Below are positions 17,207 through 26,138 of a DNA stretch of 64,000 nucleotides, piece by piece; the first letter of the stretch is position 1, and the number at the start of each line of letters is the position of its first letter. The DNA comes from DAIMZI01 sp036734025 (GTDB taxonomy: Bacteria; Pseudomonadota; Alphaproteobacteria; Rhizobiales; Rhodomicrobiaceae): contig DAIMZI010000011.1 in NCBI GenBank assembly GCA_036734025.1, positions 1 through 64,000 on the forward strand. The letters are read 5' to 3'. The notes under the pieces were generated by a model. It worked only from the letters and a program-made list of their open reading frames with translations. It ran no database searches and was not told where the DNA came from. A program made the translations under genes and the position numbers.

Positions 17207-18306
17207 AGATCGGCGAGCGGTACTACCGCACCATCTGGGTGGCCGAGGACGGCTGGTCGGTCGAGATCATCGACCAGACCAAGTTGCCGTTCAGCTTCGA
17301 GACCGCGCGGCTGAGCACGCTCGATGATGCCGCCCGAGCGATCCGCATCATGCAGGTGCGCGGCGCCCCGCTGATCGGCGCGACGGCGGCTTATGGCGTC
17401 TGCCTGGCGCTGCGCGCGGATGCATCCGACGCGGCGCTGGAGGCGGCCTGCGACACGCTGATGGCGACGCGCCCGACGGCAATCAACCTGCGCTGGGCGC
17501 TAGGCGAGATGCTGGCCGCCGTGCGCAACCAGCCGCGCGAAAACCGGGTCGCTGCCGCCTACGCCCGCGCGGCGGCACTGTGCGACGAGGACGTCGCGAC
17601 CTGCCGCAGGATCGGCGAGCACGGGTTGCCGCTCATCCGCGAGGCCGCGCAGCGCAAGCCCGGCGAGACGGTCAACATCCTCACCCACTGCAATGCCGGC
17701 TGGCTCGCCTGTGTTGACTGGGGCACCGCGCTTTCGCCGATCTACCAGGCACATGATGACGGGCTGCCGGTGCATGTCTGGGTGGACGAGACCCGCCCGC
17801 GCAACCAGGGAGCGGCTCTGACAGCCTATGAGCTTGGCGCGCACGGCGTGCCGCACACCATCATCGCGGATAATGCCGGCGGCCACCTGATGCAGACCGG
17901 CCTGGTGGACATGTGCATTACCGGCACCGACCGCACGACCGCGAACGGTGATGTCGCCAACAAGATAGGCACCTATCTCAAGGCGCTGGCGGCGCATGAC
18001 AACGGTGTGCCGTTTTACGTCGCGCTGCCGGGCAGCACCATCGACTGGACGCTTGAGGGCGGCGCGGACATCCCCATCGAGGAGCGCGGCGCCGAGGAGG
18101 TGACGCGGATAACCGGGCGCACGGATGCGGGCGAGGTGGTGGCCGTTGACATCGCCGCGCCGGGCAGCCCGGCGGCCAACCCGGCTTTTGACGTGACGCC
18201 CGCGCGGCTGGTCAGCGGACTGATCACGGAACGCGGCATCTGCCCGGCAAGCCGCGAAGGCCTGCGCAGCCTGTTCCCTGATCAGGCGCCCGGGAAAGAG
18301 ATGTAA
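17203..18306 (+). CDS. mtnA: S-methyl-5-thioribose-1-phosphate isomerase MtnA
   Basis: MtnA isomerises methylthioribose-1-phosphate to methylthioribulose-1-phosphate. The 367-residue length is typical. The catalytic Cys163 is in NILTHCNAG and Asp243 in TGTDRTTANGD, followed by NKIGTY. Other signatures are QVRGAPLIGATAAYG and RPTAINLRWAL. It overlaps the upstream zinc-ribbon gene by 4 bp and closes the operon mtnP-apt-unknown-mtnA. Later salvage genes such as mtnB, mtnC and mtnD are not in the window. Confidence 0.96.
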   Translation: MKIGERYYRTIWVAEDGWSVEIIDQTKLPFSFETARLSTLDDAARAIRIMQVRGAPLIGATAAYGVCLALRADASDAALEAACDTLMATRPTAINLRWALGEMLAAVRNQPRENRVAAAYARAAALCDEDVATCRRIGEHGLPLIREAAQRKPGETVNILTHCNAGWLACVDWGTALSPIYQAHDDGLPVHVWVDETRPRNQGAALTAYELGAHGVPHTIIADNAGGHLMQTGLVDMCITGTDRTTANGDVANKIGTYLKALAAHDNGVPFYVALPGSTIDWTLEGGADIPIEERGAEEVTRITGRTDAGEVVAVDIAAPGSPAANPAFDVTPARLVSGLITERGICPASREGLRSLFPDQAPGKEM

Positions 18307-18589
18307 TCGGGCAAGAAGAAAAGGCGAAGTAAGCCGCATCGGGCACAATCACCCCGCAATAGACCCGCACCACCAGCCTTTATTCGTTTCAGCGAATGTT
18401 AAAAAATTGCAAATCATCTTCTCTTGGTCATCACAATGATGCACAAAGGGTGCAAAGACATGTCTTCGGATGGGAAAAGTCGTCTAGGCAATTCCGCTGC
18501 AATGGGCATCTGGTGGGCCGGCTTGAAGGGTTTTCCAGTGTCTGCGCGCAACAGACCGTAAGGCCAGGGCGACAGTGGGAGGTTTGATC

Positions 18590-19423
18590 ATGAGTATCGG
18601 CAAGACGGGTTCCCGGTTTCTGGTTGCAGGCGCCGCTTTTTGTGGTGTGATCGGGCTTCTTGAGATTACCGCATCATCCGGGCCGGCGATTGGCGCCGTG
18701 GGGCAGCTTTTACCCCAGCCGGTGCCGGGGCAGGTTCTGGGTTCTGGGCCAAGCGCGCGCGTGATAGCGCTGCGGCGAGGCGATTCATTTTCCGTCGAGC
18801 CGATCTCGGGAAAGCCCGGCGAGTCCCTTCCCGTCAATGTCCAGATCCCCGACCTCACCGAGGGTGCCTACAATTTTCTGATGTTCCGTTACCTGCCAGA
18901 GCAATTCAAGATGTCGGCGGGTTTTCGTGTTGAAGACCGCTGGGTCGTGTCGCTGGCGGATGTCGATGAACTCACGCTCACAGCGCCCGAAAACTATACC
19001 GGGCGCTTTGCTCTGGAGGTGCGGCTGCGCGTCGGGCGCACATCCACATCGGATCCGATCACGATACCAGTCGATATCCGCTTGCCGGTGAGCGAACCGG
19101 CGCCGCTTGCGAGCGCAGCCCCCTCCGCGCCCAGCCTTTCGCCGGCCGTTGAAGATGTCATGATGCAGCGCGCCGATGGCTGGATCGAGAAGCGCGATAT
19201 CCCGGCAGCCCGGCTTTTGTACATCTATCTTGCCGAGCGTGGCAGCGCGCGCGGTGCGCATGCGCTGGCGCAGACCTATGATCCGGGATTTCTGCGCGAA
19301 GTTGGCGCGGCAGGTCTTCAGCCCGATCTGGAGGAAGCCAAGAAATGGTATCGCCGTGCCGCCGAACTTGGCAATCGCGATGCAGAGGATCGTTTGCGCG
19401 TGCTGGCGGCCGGCACGCAGTGA
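18590..19423 (+). CDS. Secreted Sel1-repeat protein
   Basis: The ATG at 18590 follows GGGAGG and opens a signal-anchor or signal peptide (about residues 9-32) in a 277-residue protein. The middle region (about 50-155) is beta-rich and not recognised. A Pro/Ala/Ser linker (about 158-185) leads to helical Sel1/TPR-like repeats at the C-terminus (WIEKRDIPAARLLYIYLAE, then AKKWYRRAAELGNRDAEDRL). Sel1 repeats mediate protein-protein contacts. It stands alone, with a 283-bp upstream gap that should hold its promoter but where I see no clear motif. Confidence 0.8.
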   Translation: MSIGKTGSRFLVAGAAFCGVIGLLEITASSGPAIGAVGQLLPQPVPGQVLGSGPSARVIALRRGDSFSVEPISGKPGESLPVNVQIPDLTEGAYNFLMFRYLPEQFKMSAGFRVEDRWVVSLADVDELTLTAPENYTGRFALEVRLRVGRTSTSDPITIPVDIRLPVSEPAPLASAAPSAPSLSPAVEDVMMQRADGWIEKRDIPAARLLYIYLAERGSARGAHALAQTYDPGFLREVGAAGLQPDLEEAKKWYRRAAELGNRDAEDRLRVLAAGTQ

Positions 19424-19873
19424 GGGCGAACGGCTGGGTATCCGACGGGCGTTTCCGTGGCCTGATAGCCGAGCACGTGCGCGGCGCTTGAGCTTTTTCC
19501 GCGCGGTGACTCCCGCCGGCTCCGATCGCGTGGGCGGGGGCGAAATTGCGATGCCGGTGATGAGCCGCGCATCGCGGAACGTCAGGCGGCTTTGCTTGCC
19601 AGTCGTTTTCAGGTGCAGCTGAGGCTTGCAGGCCTGCCGGCGTAAGCTTTTCTGCGCACACCCTCTGCGCACACCCAATGAACCGGCGCTCTGACATCTG
19701 CGCCAGCGCGGCAGGGCTGTTTTGGCCGGCTCTGGCAGTTTCTCGACCACATTTCCCGCTTCAGATCAGCCCGATGCATGTCCTGTCGCCGCGTCGGCGG
19801 CATTTCCTGCTGACATGCCCGGCTGGCCCCGTTGCCGGCAAGCCTGGCTGGCTTGTGCGCTGCCGCAAATGAA
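19424..19873. other. Long spacer with no supported gene
   Basis: This 450-bp stretch lies between the Sel1-type gene and the terminator of the TAXI gene. Short open frames exist in several phases, but none has a ribosome site or a recognisable domain. I see no RNA gene or repeat here. Confidence 0.6.
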
Positions 19874-19910
19874 AACACCCGGCATAGCCGCTGGGCTTGT
19901 GCCGGGTGTT
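19874..19910 (-). terminator. Intrinsic terminator of the TAXI gene
   Basis: A perfect 11-bp stem (AACACCCGGCA at 19874-19884 with TGCCGGGTGTT at 19900-19910) encloses a 15-nt loop. On the minus strand the stem is followed by TTTC and further T residues. It lies 51 bp beyond the stop of the minus-strand TAXI gene. Confidence 0.8.
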
Positions 19911-19961
19911 CACCATGATCGACAGGTCCCGCAAAAGCTGCGGTCTGTGTCCCTGTCTTGT

Positions 19962-21101
19962 CTACTGACGATCCTGCAACCACTGTGAGAACTGCTCGAA
20001 CAGCTCCCGCGTCTCGCGCTCCGTCATGTTGCGTCCTGCCACAGTGCGCACGAATTCGGCGAACTGGGCCTGACGGTCGGGAGATGCAGCAGGACGCTCG
20101 CGCGCGGCGAGAAGCTGGCGCAGCTTGTCCTCGGCCGGCTTGAAGCGGGTCCAGCCCGGCGTCGTTGCGGCCAGATTCACCTCATGCCATTTGGCATGAC
20201 GGATGGGCTCAAGGAACTGCTGGAAATTATCGAAGAAGGCATCGACGAACAGCGCCAGATTACGATAACGCTCGGTATCTGATGGCCAGTTGTAAACCGC
20301 CATGACTTCGCCCACCGAGATTGTCGGCAGCTTTGCGCCTGCTGCGACCAGGTTGGGATATTCCTCGGAGGTGAACTCGGACGGCAGGTAGGATTCGGCC
20401 AATTCCGGTGTGAATTCGATCGGCAACAGATGCAGATTGTCGAACTTCACCGAACTGATCGAGGTTGCCGGCTTGCCGGTGACAACCATCACGGCGTCGA
20501 TCTCGCCCTTGGAGACCATCTCGATGGACAAATCGCGTTCGTGAAAAACCGGCTCGATGGTTACGCCATAGGCGCCGAAGACATTCTCGGCCGTGACGTT
20601 GGTGCCGCGCTGGACGACGTCGAGGCTGACGACCTTGCCTTCAAGATCCTGAATCGAGCGGATATCCTTGCGCGTTATGATGTGCACTTCGCTGTTGTAA
20701 AGCTTAGTGATGTAGCGGATTCTGTTGTCGATATCGGGATGAATGTTGTTGCGGCGAATATAGGCAAGAATATCTGACTGCACGATGCTCAGGTCTATGC
20801 CGCGCAGATAAAGCACGTCGGCCATGCCCTGCATGTTGCCGGTGCCGAGCACAGGAAGGATCCGCAGCTTGCCGAATTCATTGAGAACATGCGCCATGTC
20901 CTGAGCTATGTGCGAACAGGTGCAGCCCAGCCCCTTGGTGATGATGCGGATTGTGCCGCCATTGGTCTGCTGCTTCCATTCAGTCGAGGTGCGCGGGGTT
21001 TCTTCCTGCGCGCTGACGGGACCAACCAGAGTGCCAGACGCCAGCAACGACGCTACCACAATCAGCCCGGCCAACCAAAGTCTACGAAAACCAGACAACA
21101 T
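19962..21101 (-). CDS. TAXI-family solute-binding protein (TRAP-type), no permease adjacent
   Basis: The ATG at 21101 follows AGAGGGAAGG and gives 379 residues with a signal peptide (hydrophobic about 8-28, ending VSAQ). The mature part is TAXI-like: TIRIITKGLGCTCSHIAQDMAHVL, LGTGNMQGMADVLYLRGIDLSIVQSD, DLEGKVVSLDVVQRGTNVTAENVFG and GKPATSISSVKF. TAXI proteins normally deliver organic acids or amino acids to a fused TRAP permease. No TRAP permease gene is in the window. An intrinsic terminator follows. The ligand is unknown. Confidence 0.88.
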   Translation of the reverse strand: MLSGFRRLWLAGLIVVASLLASGTLVGPVSAQEETPRTSTEWKQQTNGGTIRIITKGLGCTCSHIAQDMAHVLNEFGKLRILPVLGTGNMQGMADVLYLRGIDLSIVQSDILAYIRRNNIHPDIDNRIRYITKLYNSEVHIITRKDIRSIQDLEGKVVSLDVVQRGTNVTAENVFGAYGVTIEPVFHERDLSIEMVSKGEIDAVMVVTGKPATSISSVKFDNLHLLPIEFTPELAESYLPSEFTSEEYPNLVAAGAKLPTISVGEVMAVYNWPSDTERYRNLALFVDAFFDNFQQFLEPIRHAKWHEVNLAATTPGWTRFKPAEDKLRQLLAARERPAASPDRQAQFAEFVRTVAGRNMTERETRELFEQFSQWLQDRQ

Positions 21102-21288
21102 ATTCGCCTTCCCTCTTGTTCGGGTCTCATCTTGCAATGAAAGCTTAGTTCGCGCCGCGGCCAGTCTACACCGCGCACACTTCACCTGATTATGAGATAA
21201 ACAGGAAAAATGTGGCGACTTGGGCAAAACCTGCGATCTCAGATAAAAATTTATCGTTGCGTAGTCATAGCAACACCGGCGCCCGCGC

Positions 21289-22413
21289 TCAACCGGGAAA
21301 CGCGGGTGCGGCCAATCTGATGCGTCCGCGCACCACGTAGGACTGGCTGCGCATCTCGATCAGCCGCGAAGCGGTGCGCTGGAAAAGCTCTGCCCCATCA
21401 CCCGCGCGGTAAAGCGCCTCCGGCTGGGCGGCTGCGGAAATGATCAGGCCCGTGCCGGTATCATAAAGCGTGTCGATGAAAGTGATGAAGCGGCGGGCCT
21501 CGTTGCGGCGCTGCCGGTCCATGAGGGGCACATCATCGACGAGGATGGTATGAAAGGTTCGCGTCAATGCCAGATAGTCATTGGCGCCGAGCGGTCTTTC
21601 GAACAGGTCGGCGAAGCCGAAGCGGGCGACGCCAAGCGCCGCTTCGGGCACGTGAAGGCTGCGGCCCAGCAAGTGGATCTCGAAAGGCCGGCCTCGTTCC
21701 TCGCCCGTGAGCCGGCGCCACAGACGGTTCATTCCCGCTCTTGCCGCCTGATCTAGCGGTGTGAAGTACAGCGGCTCGCCGGACAGTTTTTCCAGCCGGT
21801 AATCGCCGGCAGCCTCAAGTTGAAAGACCTCCATCCGGTCTTCCAGCAGGTCGATGAACGGTACGAACAGGCTGCGGTTCAGCCCGTCGCGGTAAAGCTC
21901 GCGCGGCGGCTGGTTCGAGGTGGCAACGACCACCATGCCAGCGCCGAACAGCGCCTGAAACAGCCGCCCGAGGATCATTGCGTCGGCGATGTCGGTGACA
22001 TGAAACTCATCGAAGCACAGCAATGTCGTGTCGCTGAGGATCCGTCTGGCGAGCGACTGGAACGGCTCGGCGTCGCCCGCCTTGCGTAACTCGTCGGCCT
22101 GCTCGTGCACGCCGGCCATGAACGCATGAAAATGTACCCGCTTCTTGGTGGCCACCGGCACGCAATCGAAAAACAGGTCCATGAGCATGGTCTTGCCGCG
22201 CCCGACCCCGCCGAAAATGTAGAGCCCATCGGGGATCTCTCCACGCTTGCGCGTGAAGAACGAAAAGATGTCGGTGCGCTGAGGGCGCTTGTAGCGGGCC
22301 AGTCGGTTGGTCAGAAGCTGGAGCTTTTCAACGGCCAGCGCCTGCGCCGGGTCGGGCCTGAGCGCGCCGGTCTCGACCAGTTGGCGGTAGCGATCGCGAA
22401 GTTCTGCGCCCAT
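21289..22413 (-). CDS. zapE: Cell division protein ZapE / AFG1-like ATPase
   Basis: The protein has 374 residues from ATG 22413. The Walker A motif is FGGVGRGKTMLMD (about 68-80), Walker B is LLCFDEFHVTD (about 131-141), and the sensor region has VVVATSNQPPRELYRDGLNR. This matches the AFG1/ZapE family: in E. coli ZapE acts at the Z-ring, and the mitochondrial AFG1 counterpart works in inner-membrane protein quality control. The start region is a 16-bp tandem repeat that offers four ATGs, so the exact N-terminus is uncertain. It is the last gene of the meaB cluster. Confidence 0.92.
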   Translation of the reverse strand: MGAELRDRYRQLVETGALRPDPAQALAVEKLQLLTNRLARYKRPQRTDIFSFFTRKRGEIPDGLYIFGGVGRGKTMLMDLFFDCVPVATKKRVHFHAFMAGVHEQADELRKAGDAEPFQSLARRILSDTTLLCFDEFHVTDIADAMILGRLFQALFGAGMVVVATSNQPPRELYRDGLNRSLFVPFIDLLEDRMEVFQLEAAGDYRLEKLSGEPLYFTPLDQAARAGMNRLWRRLTGEERGRPFEIHLLGRSLHVPEAALGVARFGFADLFERPLGANDYLALTRTFHTILVDDVPLMDRQRRNEARRFITFIDTLYDTGTGLIISAAAQPEALYRAGDGAELFQRTASRLIEMRSQSYVVRGRIRLAAPAFPG

Positions 22414-22461
22414 GCCCTGCTGCTCCCATGCCCCGCTGCTCACATGCCCTGCTGCTCCCAT
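22411..22461. repeat. 16-bp x3 tandem repeat at the zapE start, stacking start codons
   Basis: On the minus strand the unit is GGAGCAGCAGGGCATG, with one variant copy. ATGs fall at 22461, 22445, 22429 and 22413, each preceded by GGAGCAGCAGGG-like sequence. Because 16 is not a multiple of three, successive ATGs are in different frames. Only 22461 and 22413 are in the zapE frame. Confidence 0.9.
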
Positions 22462-22471
22462 CCGCCTTCGA

Positions 22472-23461
22472 TCAGCGGGTCAGATTGCCGAAGATCGCCA
22501 GGTTGAGAAAGGCTTCCGCACTCTCTACAGCCAGATCGTTGCTGGTTGCGCGGCCCTCATGCATGCCCCGGATGGCTCCGGCCCGAGTGCGGGTGATGAT
22601 GTTTGTGGCGATGGCGGCATAGGTCTCCTGTTCGAGATCGACCGTGATCCCCATCGAGGCGTCGTCAATCATGTTGTCATGGATGTAAAGCCGCGCCTTG
22701 AATTCGCGCCCCGCGCTCAGACTGATGCCGGTTGCGCAGCCTGAGATCATGTTGGCGCTGATGGTGGCGCTCTCGCCGATATCGGCGATGGCGAGTGCTG
22801 TCCCCGCCGATCGGTTGATGCTGTTTGCGCAAATGGCGGCTCTTGCCGGCGCGCTCAGGGCTATGCCGCCGGCGCAGGCCGCGATGGTATTGCCATGAAA
22901 CGCCGCGCCTGAGCCGCCTGCGCCGGTGAACGCCACGCCGCCGAGGCCGAAAGCCGAGCAGTCGCGCACGCTGAGGCTGCTGCCGTTCGCGACAAATCCA
23001 CCGCCCGAGGCGGCGCTGAAAGCGCACCTGGCGAGGACCAGTTGTCCGCCGTTACATTCAAGCAGGGATTTTCCCGGCGAGAGTGCAGCGCTGCTCAGCG
23101 CGAGGTTCTCGATGATCACGTGCTGGTTTTCCGGCGCGCTGAGCACGCCAAGCGGATGTTCGCCGATGAGCTGCGCGCCCGGAGCCGCGATGATGTGAAG
23201 GCTGCTGGTCATCCTCAGCGTTTGCCGTGTCCGGTAGACGCCGCCTGGTATGACCAGCGGCACGCCGCGCGAGCCTGCCTCGGTAATGGCCCGTTGCAAG
23301 GCCTCACCCTGGTCCCCGTCAGCATCGGCAACCGCTCCGAAGCCCGCCACCGACAGGGCAGGCGGTGCGCCCGTCTCGCTCGCCCCGGTCTGGCCGGCGC
23401 CAAGTACGGCCGCCGTGCCCATTCCCAGCCCCAGCATGATATCCCTGCGGTTCGCGCTCAT
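22472..23461 (-). CDS. TAT-exported right-handed beta-helix repeat protein (TIGR03808-like)
   Basis: The 329-residue protein begins MSANRRDIMLGLGMG, a twin-arginine signal (Arg5-Arg6) with a hydrophobic stretch ending near GQTG. The body is a parallel beta-helix of pectate-lyase-like repeats: VIIENLALSSAALS, LVLARCAFSAASGGG, GGVAFTGAGGSGAAFHGN and LYIHDNMIDDASMGITVD. It resembles the rhizobial twin-arginine repeat family TIGR03808, although that family is usually longer as I recall it. A carbohydrate-binding or lyase role is possible. Its ATG overlaps the stop of the upstream peptidase gene. Confidence 0.8.
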   Translation of the reverse strand: MSANRRDIMLGLGMGTAAVLGAGQTGASETGAPPALSVAGFGAVADADGDQGEALQRAITEAGSRGVPLVIPGGVYRTRQTLRMTSSLHIIAAPGAQLIGEHPLGVLSAPENQHVIIENLALSSAALSPGKSLLECNGGQLVLARCAFSAASGGGFVANGSSLSVRDCSAFGLGGVAFTGAGGSGAAFHGNTIAACAGGIALSAPARAAICANSINRSAGTALAIADIGESATISANMISGCATGISLSAGREFKARLYIHDNMIDDASMGITVDLEQETYAAIATNIITRTRAGAIRGMHEGRATSNDLAVESAEAFLNLAIFGNLTR

Positions 23462-24177
23462 GGTGCATCTCCTCTCGACGAAGCGGCCGATGCGACGGCT
23501 CGCGCGGGCATATCCTCACCTGCAATCGTTCGCGCGACATGGGCGATGATGATGTGCGCGCCGGCGAGCAGATCATTGCGGCTCAACCCAGCTGTTGAAG
23601 TCCTGCCCGAGCCTTCGTCTTCATCATCTGGATGGGGCACATGCACGAAACCGGCGTGCACCGGACTGCCGTATGCGCCGGCCCAGTCGAGCAGGCGGTA
23701 GAGAATGAAATTGCACAGATAGCGCCCGGGATCGGTCGAGCCATCGGCCCGCAGACCGTTGGCGCGCAGCGCGGCGATCAGATCATCGACGGGCAGGCCA
23801 GTCGCGATGCGCATCAGGCCCGTGTCACAAACCGTGCCGGCCTGTGACAGCTTTCCCGCCGCGTCCGCAAGCCTGCATGTTTCATTATAGGCAAAGCGCT
23901 CGAGGCAGAACCCGTCAGCGCGCGGCGATACGCCGAATGCGATGACCGCCAAGGGCTGAACGCGGCTCAGCAGCGGGGCCAGGCTTTCCCAGGCGCGGTC
24001 CCATTCGGTCGGCAAGACAGCGGTTTCAAGCGCCATGTCGTGCGGCAGGACAGGTGGGGTGACGCCGAGTTCATGAATGAGCGATGCCGTGGGGTTTTGC
24101 GCGCAGCCCGGAAACGGCCCGAAGCCGGTGACGAGGATCACACGCCGCATTTGCGCGCCAGCCGTTGCAGCGTTCAT
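23458..24177 (-). CDS. Pyroglutamyl-peptidase I-like peptidase (family C15)
   Basis: The 239 residues carry the C15 fold: GFGPFPGCAQNPT (about 18-30), a FCLERFAYN segment with the probable catalytic Glu93, Cys155 in GRYLCNF, and His179 in FVHVP. C15 enzymes remove N-terminal pyroglutamate. This sequence is divergent: the usual region before the Glu is GVSPRADG here, so its substrate may differ. The ATG at 24177 overlaps the meaB stop (ATGA), and the stop overlaps the next start. It is thus translated in a coupled chain with meaB. Confidence 0.82.
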   Translation of the reverse strand: MNAATAGAQMRRVILVTGFGPFPGCAQNPTASLIHELGVTPPVLPHDMALETAVLPTEWDRAWESLAPLLSRVQPLAVIAFGVSPRADGFCLERFAYNETCRLADAAGKLSQAGTVCDTGLMRIATGLPVDDLIAALRANGLRADGSTDPGRYLCNFILYRLLDWAGAYGSPVHAGFVHVPHPDDEDEGSGRTSTAGLSRNDLLAGAHIIIAHVARTIAGEDMPARAVASAASSRGDAP

Positions 24178-25190
24178 GTGCGCCACCCCGCGATTTCGGC
24201 GATTTCCTCCGCCGCGAGCGTCGCCAGCAGCGCGCCGGAGCGCACTTGCGCCTCCAGGTCCTTCAGCCGGGACGCCACGGCCGGATTGCCGATCAGCGCC
24301 TCGCGCATCTGATCCTCGATGAGATCATGCATCCAGCCCACGGCCTGTTCGCGCCGCCGCGCCTGCCATTCTCCCGATAGAGTCATCGCTTCACGAAATT
24401 CGCTCATCTGGCGCCACATGTCGTCGAGGCCGATATTGCGCAGTCCGGAAATGCAGATGACCGGCACCTGCCAGTTGGCGCTTCGCGGCGTCAGGATATG
24501 GAGCGCGGTGCGATAATCAGCAGCAGTGGCGGACGCTCGCGCCGCGTTCTCGCCATCGGCCTTGTTGATCGCGATCATGTCTGCGAGTTCGAGCACGCCC
24601 TTCTTGATGCCCTGAAGATCATCGCCGGCGCCGGGCAGAAGCAGCACGAAGAAGAAATCGGTCATGGATGCGACGGTCATCTCGGACTGGCCGACCCCGA
24701 CGGTCTCCACGATGATGACGTCAAATCCTGCGGCCTCGCACAGGACCATGGTCTCGCGTGTGGCGCGAGTGACGCCGCCAAGCGTGCCGGCGGAGGGCGA
24801 CGGGCGGATGAACGCATTGTCATGAACCGCAAGCTGGCCCATGCGCGTCTTGTCCCCGAGGATCGAGCCCCTTGTACGTTGGCTGCTGGGGTCCACGGCC
24901 AGCACGCAGACCTTGTGTCCTTGCGCGATGAGGTTGCATCCGAACTGATCTATGGTGGTGGATTTGCCGACGCCCGGCGAGCCGGTTATGCCGATGCGGA
25001 ACGCGCCGCCGCTTGCCGGCAGCACCTTTTGCAACAGCGCCCTGGCCAGTTTGCGGTGGCTGCTGTTACGGCTTTCAACGAGCGTTATGGCGCGGGCAAG
25101 CACAGCGCGGTCACCCGCGCGGATGCCGGCGGCGAACGCTTCCAAAGACAAAGTCTGCGGGCCGCCCAGCCCCAATTCCTCGCCACTCAT
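24174..25190 (-). CDS. meaB: Methylmalonyl-CoA mutase-associated GTPase MeaB (ArgK family)
   Basis: MeaB is a G3E GTPase that loads and protects the B12 cofactor of methylmalonyl-CoA mutase or related mutases. The chosen ATG (25190) gives 338 residues and precedes the conserved helix SLEAFAAGIRAGDRAVLARAI. The P-loop is GSPGVGKS (70-77). Other signatures are VDPSSQRTRGSILGDKTRM, ETVGVGQSE and the base-recognition motif NKAD. No mutase gene is nearby. It is the first gene of a coupled minus-strand cluster. Confidence 0.93.
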   Translation of the reverse strand: MSGEELGLGGPQTLSLEAFAAGIRAGDRAVLARAITLVESRNSSHRKLARALLQKVLPASGGAFRIGITGSPGVGKSTTIDQFGCNLIAQGHKVCVLAVDPSSQRTRGSILGDKTRMGQLAVHDNAFIRPSPSAGTLGGVTRATRETMVLCEAAGFDVIIVETVGVGQSEMTVASMTDFFFVLLLPGAGDDLQGIKKGVLELADMIAINKADGENAARASATAADYRTALHILTPRSANWQVPVICISGLRNIGLDDMWRQMSEFREAMTLSGEWQARRREQAVGWMHDLIEDQMREALIGNPAVASRLKDLEAQVRSGALLATLAAEEIAEIAGWRT

Positions 25191-25453
25191 GATGCCGGGA
25201 TAAGCACAAACGCCATCCAAGGCAAGAGCGAGTGCAAATGAGCCTGGCGAGGGACGCGATCCGCCCACCGGCGGCGCCTCATGCATGAAGTCGCGGGCGC
25301 TGTGGCGCTGGTGCGTCACAATTAATTTACGTGGACAACACAGTTTGAGCATATGCGCGCCAAATTGCTGATTTTAGTGCAAATATGCGATTCAGGAGCA
25401 GTGCAGCGTGAGCTGATCGCCGAAGGTGAAGCAACGCGCAAACAGGTCTATAC

Positions 25454-26119
25454 ATGACACCACAGAACGATCAGGAAAAGCACTTGCGGCAGGCCTTGTC
25501 CGACCTTGTCTTTGGCATAGCGCTGTTCGTCATTTTCATCTTGCTCGGGGTTTTCAGCGCCAGCCAAGCCAGCCCGGCGGCTTTTTCCTATGGACAACAG
25601 TTCACAGCCCCCGGCGGGATCGTTTCGGGGCAAAGCCTTCGCTTTCATGACGAAGCAATAGGTGCTACAACCAAAAGGTTCGTCGGGGCGTCTTCAGCCG
25701 CCCGGACACGGGGTTCAGCAAATGCCCCGATGCCTGGAACACGCCCGCTTGCGGATGTTGGCCCAGGCGCATGTCCGGCCGGATCTGAGGCACTCGCGAA
25801 CAGGACCCCTGGCGACTGGTGCAGCGTACGTCAGGTGGTCTTGTTAAGTCGGGAGCAGGACTGGGCAAGCCACGAGCAGGGCCTGGTAAACAGAAAACCT
25901 GAACTGGGTGCCTTCGACCGGCGTAAATATGCCGAGGCGGTCACTTCCGGCTTCAGGTTGAATGATGCTGGCCTGGGACGTGCGCCATCTGCGCACCCCG
26001 GCACTCATGGTTCGAGAAAGCATGTATTCCTGGCCATGACGCTTATATTCGTTCTGGCAGGCGGGCTCAGCCTGTTGTTCTGGACCCACCTCGGACGCGC
26101 ATACAGAGCGCAGATCTGA
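25454..26119 (+). CDS. Hypothetical two-helix membrane protein
   Basis: I do not recognise this 221-residue frame. It starts with a charged stretch, then a strongly hydrophobic helix (about residues 14-36). A hydrophilic middle of low complexity rich in Ala, Gly and Arg follows, then a second hydrophobic helix near the C-terminus (about 191-211). The middle part has little predicted structure and could be poorly conserved. It ends 19 bp before the next membrane protein gene in the same direction. The coding call rests on length, the two helices and context only. Confidence 0.45.
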   Translation: MTPQNDQEKHLRQALSDLVFGIALFVIFILLGVFSASQASPAAFSYGQQFTAPGGIVSGQSLRFHDEAIGATTKRFVGASSAARTRGSANAPMPGTRPLADVGPGACPAGSEALANRTPGDWCSVRQVVLLSREQDWASHEQGLVNRKPELGAFDRRKYAEAVTSGFRLNDAGLGRAPSAHPGTHGSRKHVFLAMTLIFVLAGGLSLLFWTHLGRAYRAQI

Positions 26120-26138
26120 AATCGCAATCGGAGGCAGC

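Noticed and set aside
19678..19872. Short plus-strand frame in the 19424-19873 spacer
   Set aside because: It has no ribosome site, no domain and Cys/Arg-biased composition typical of chance frames.
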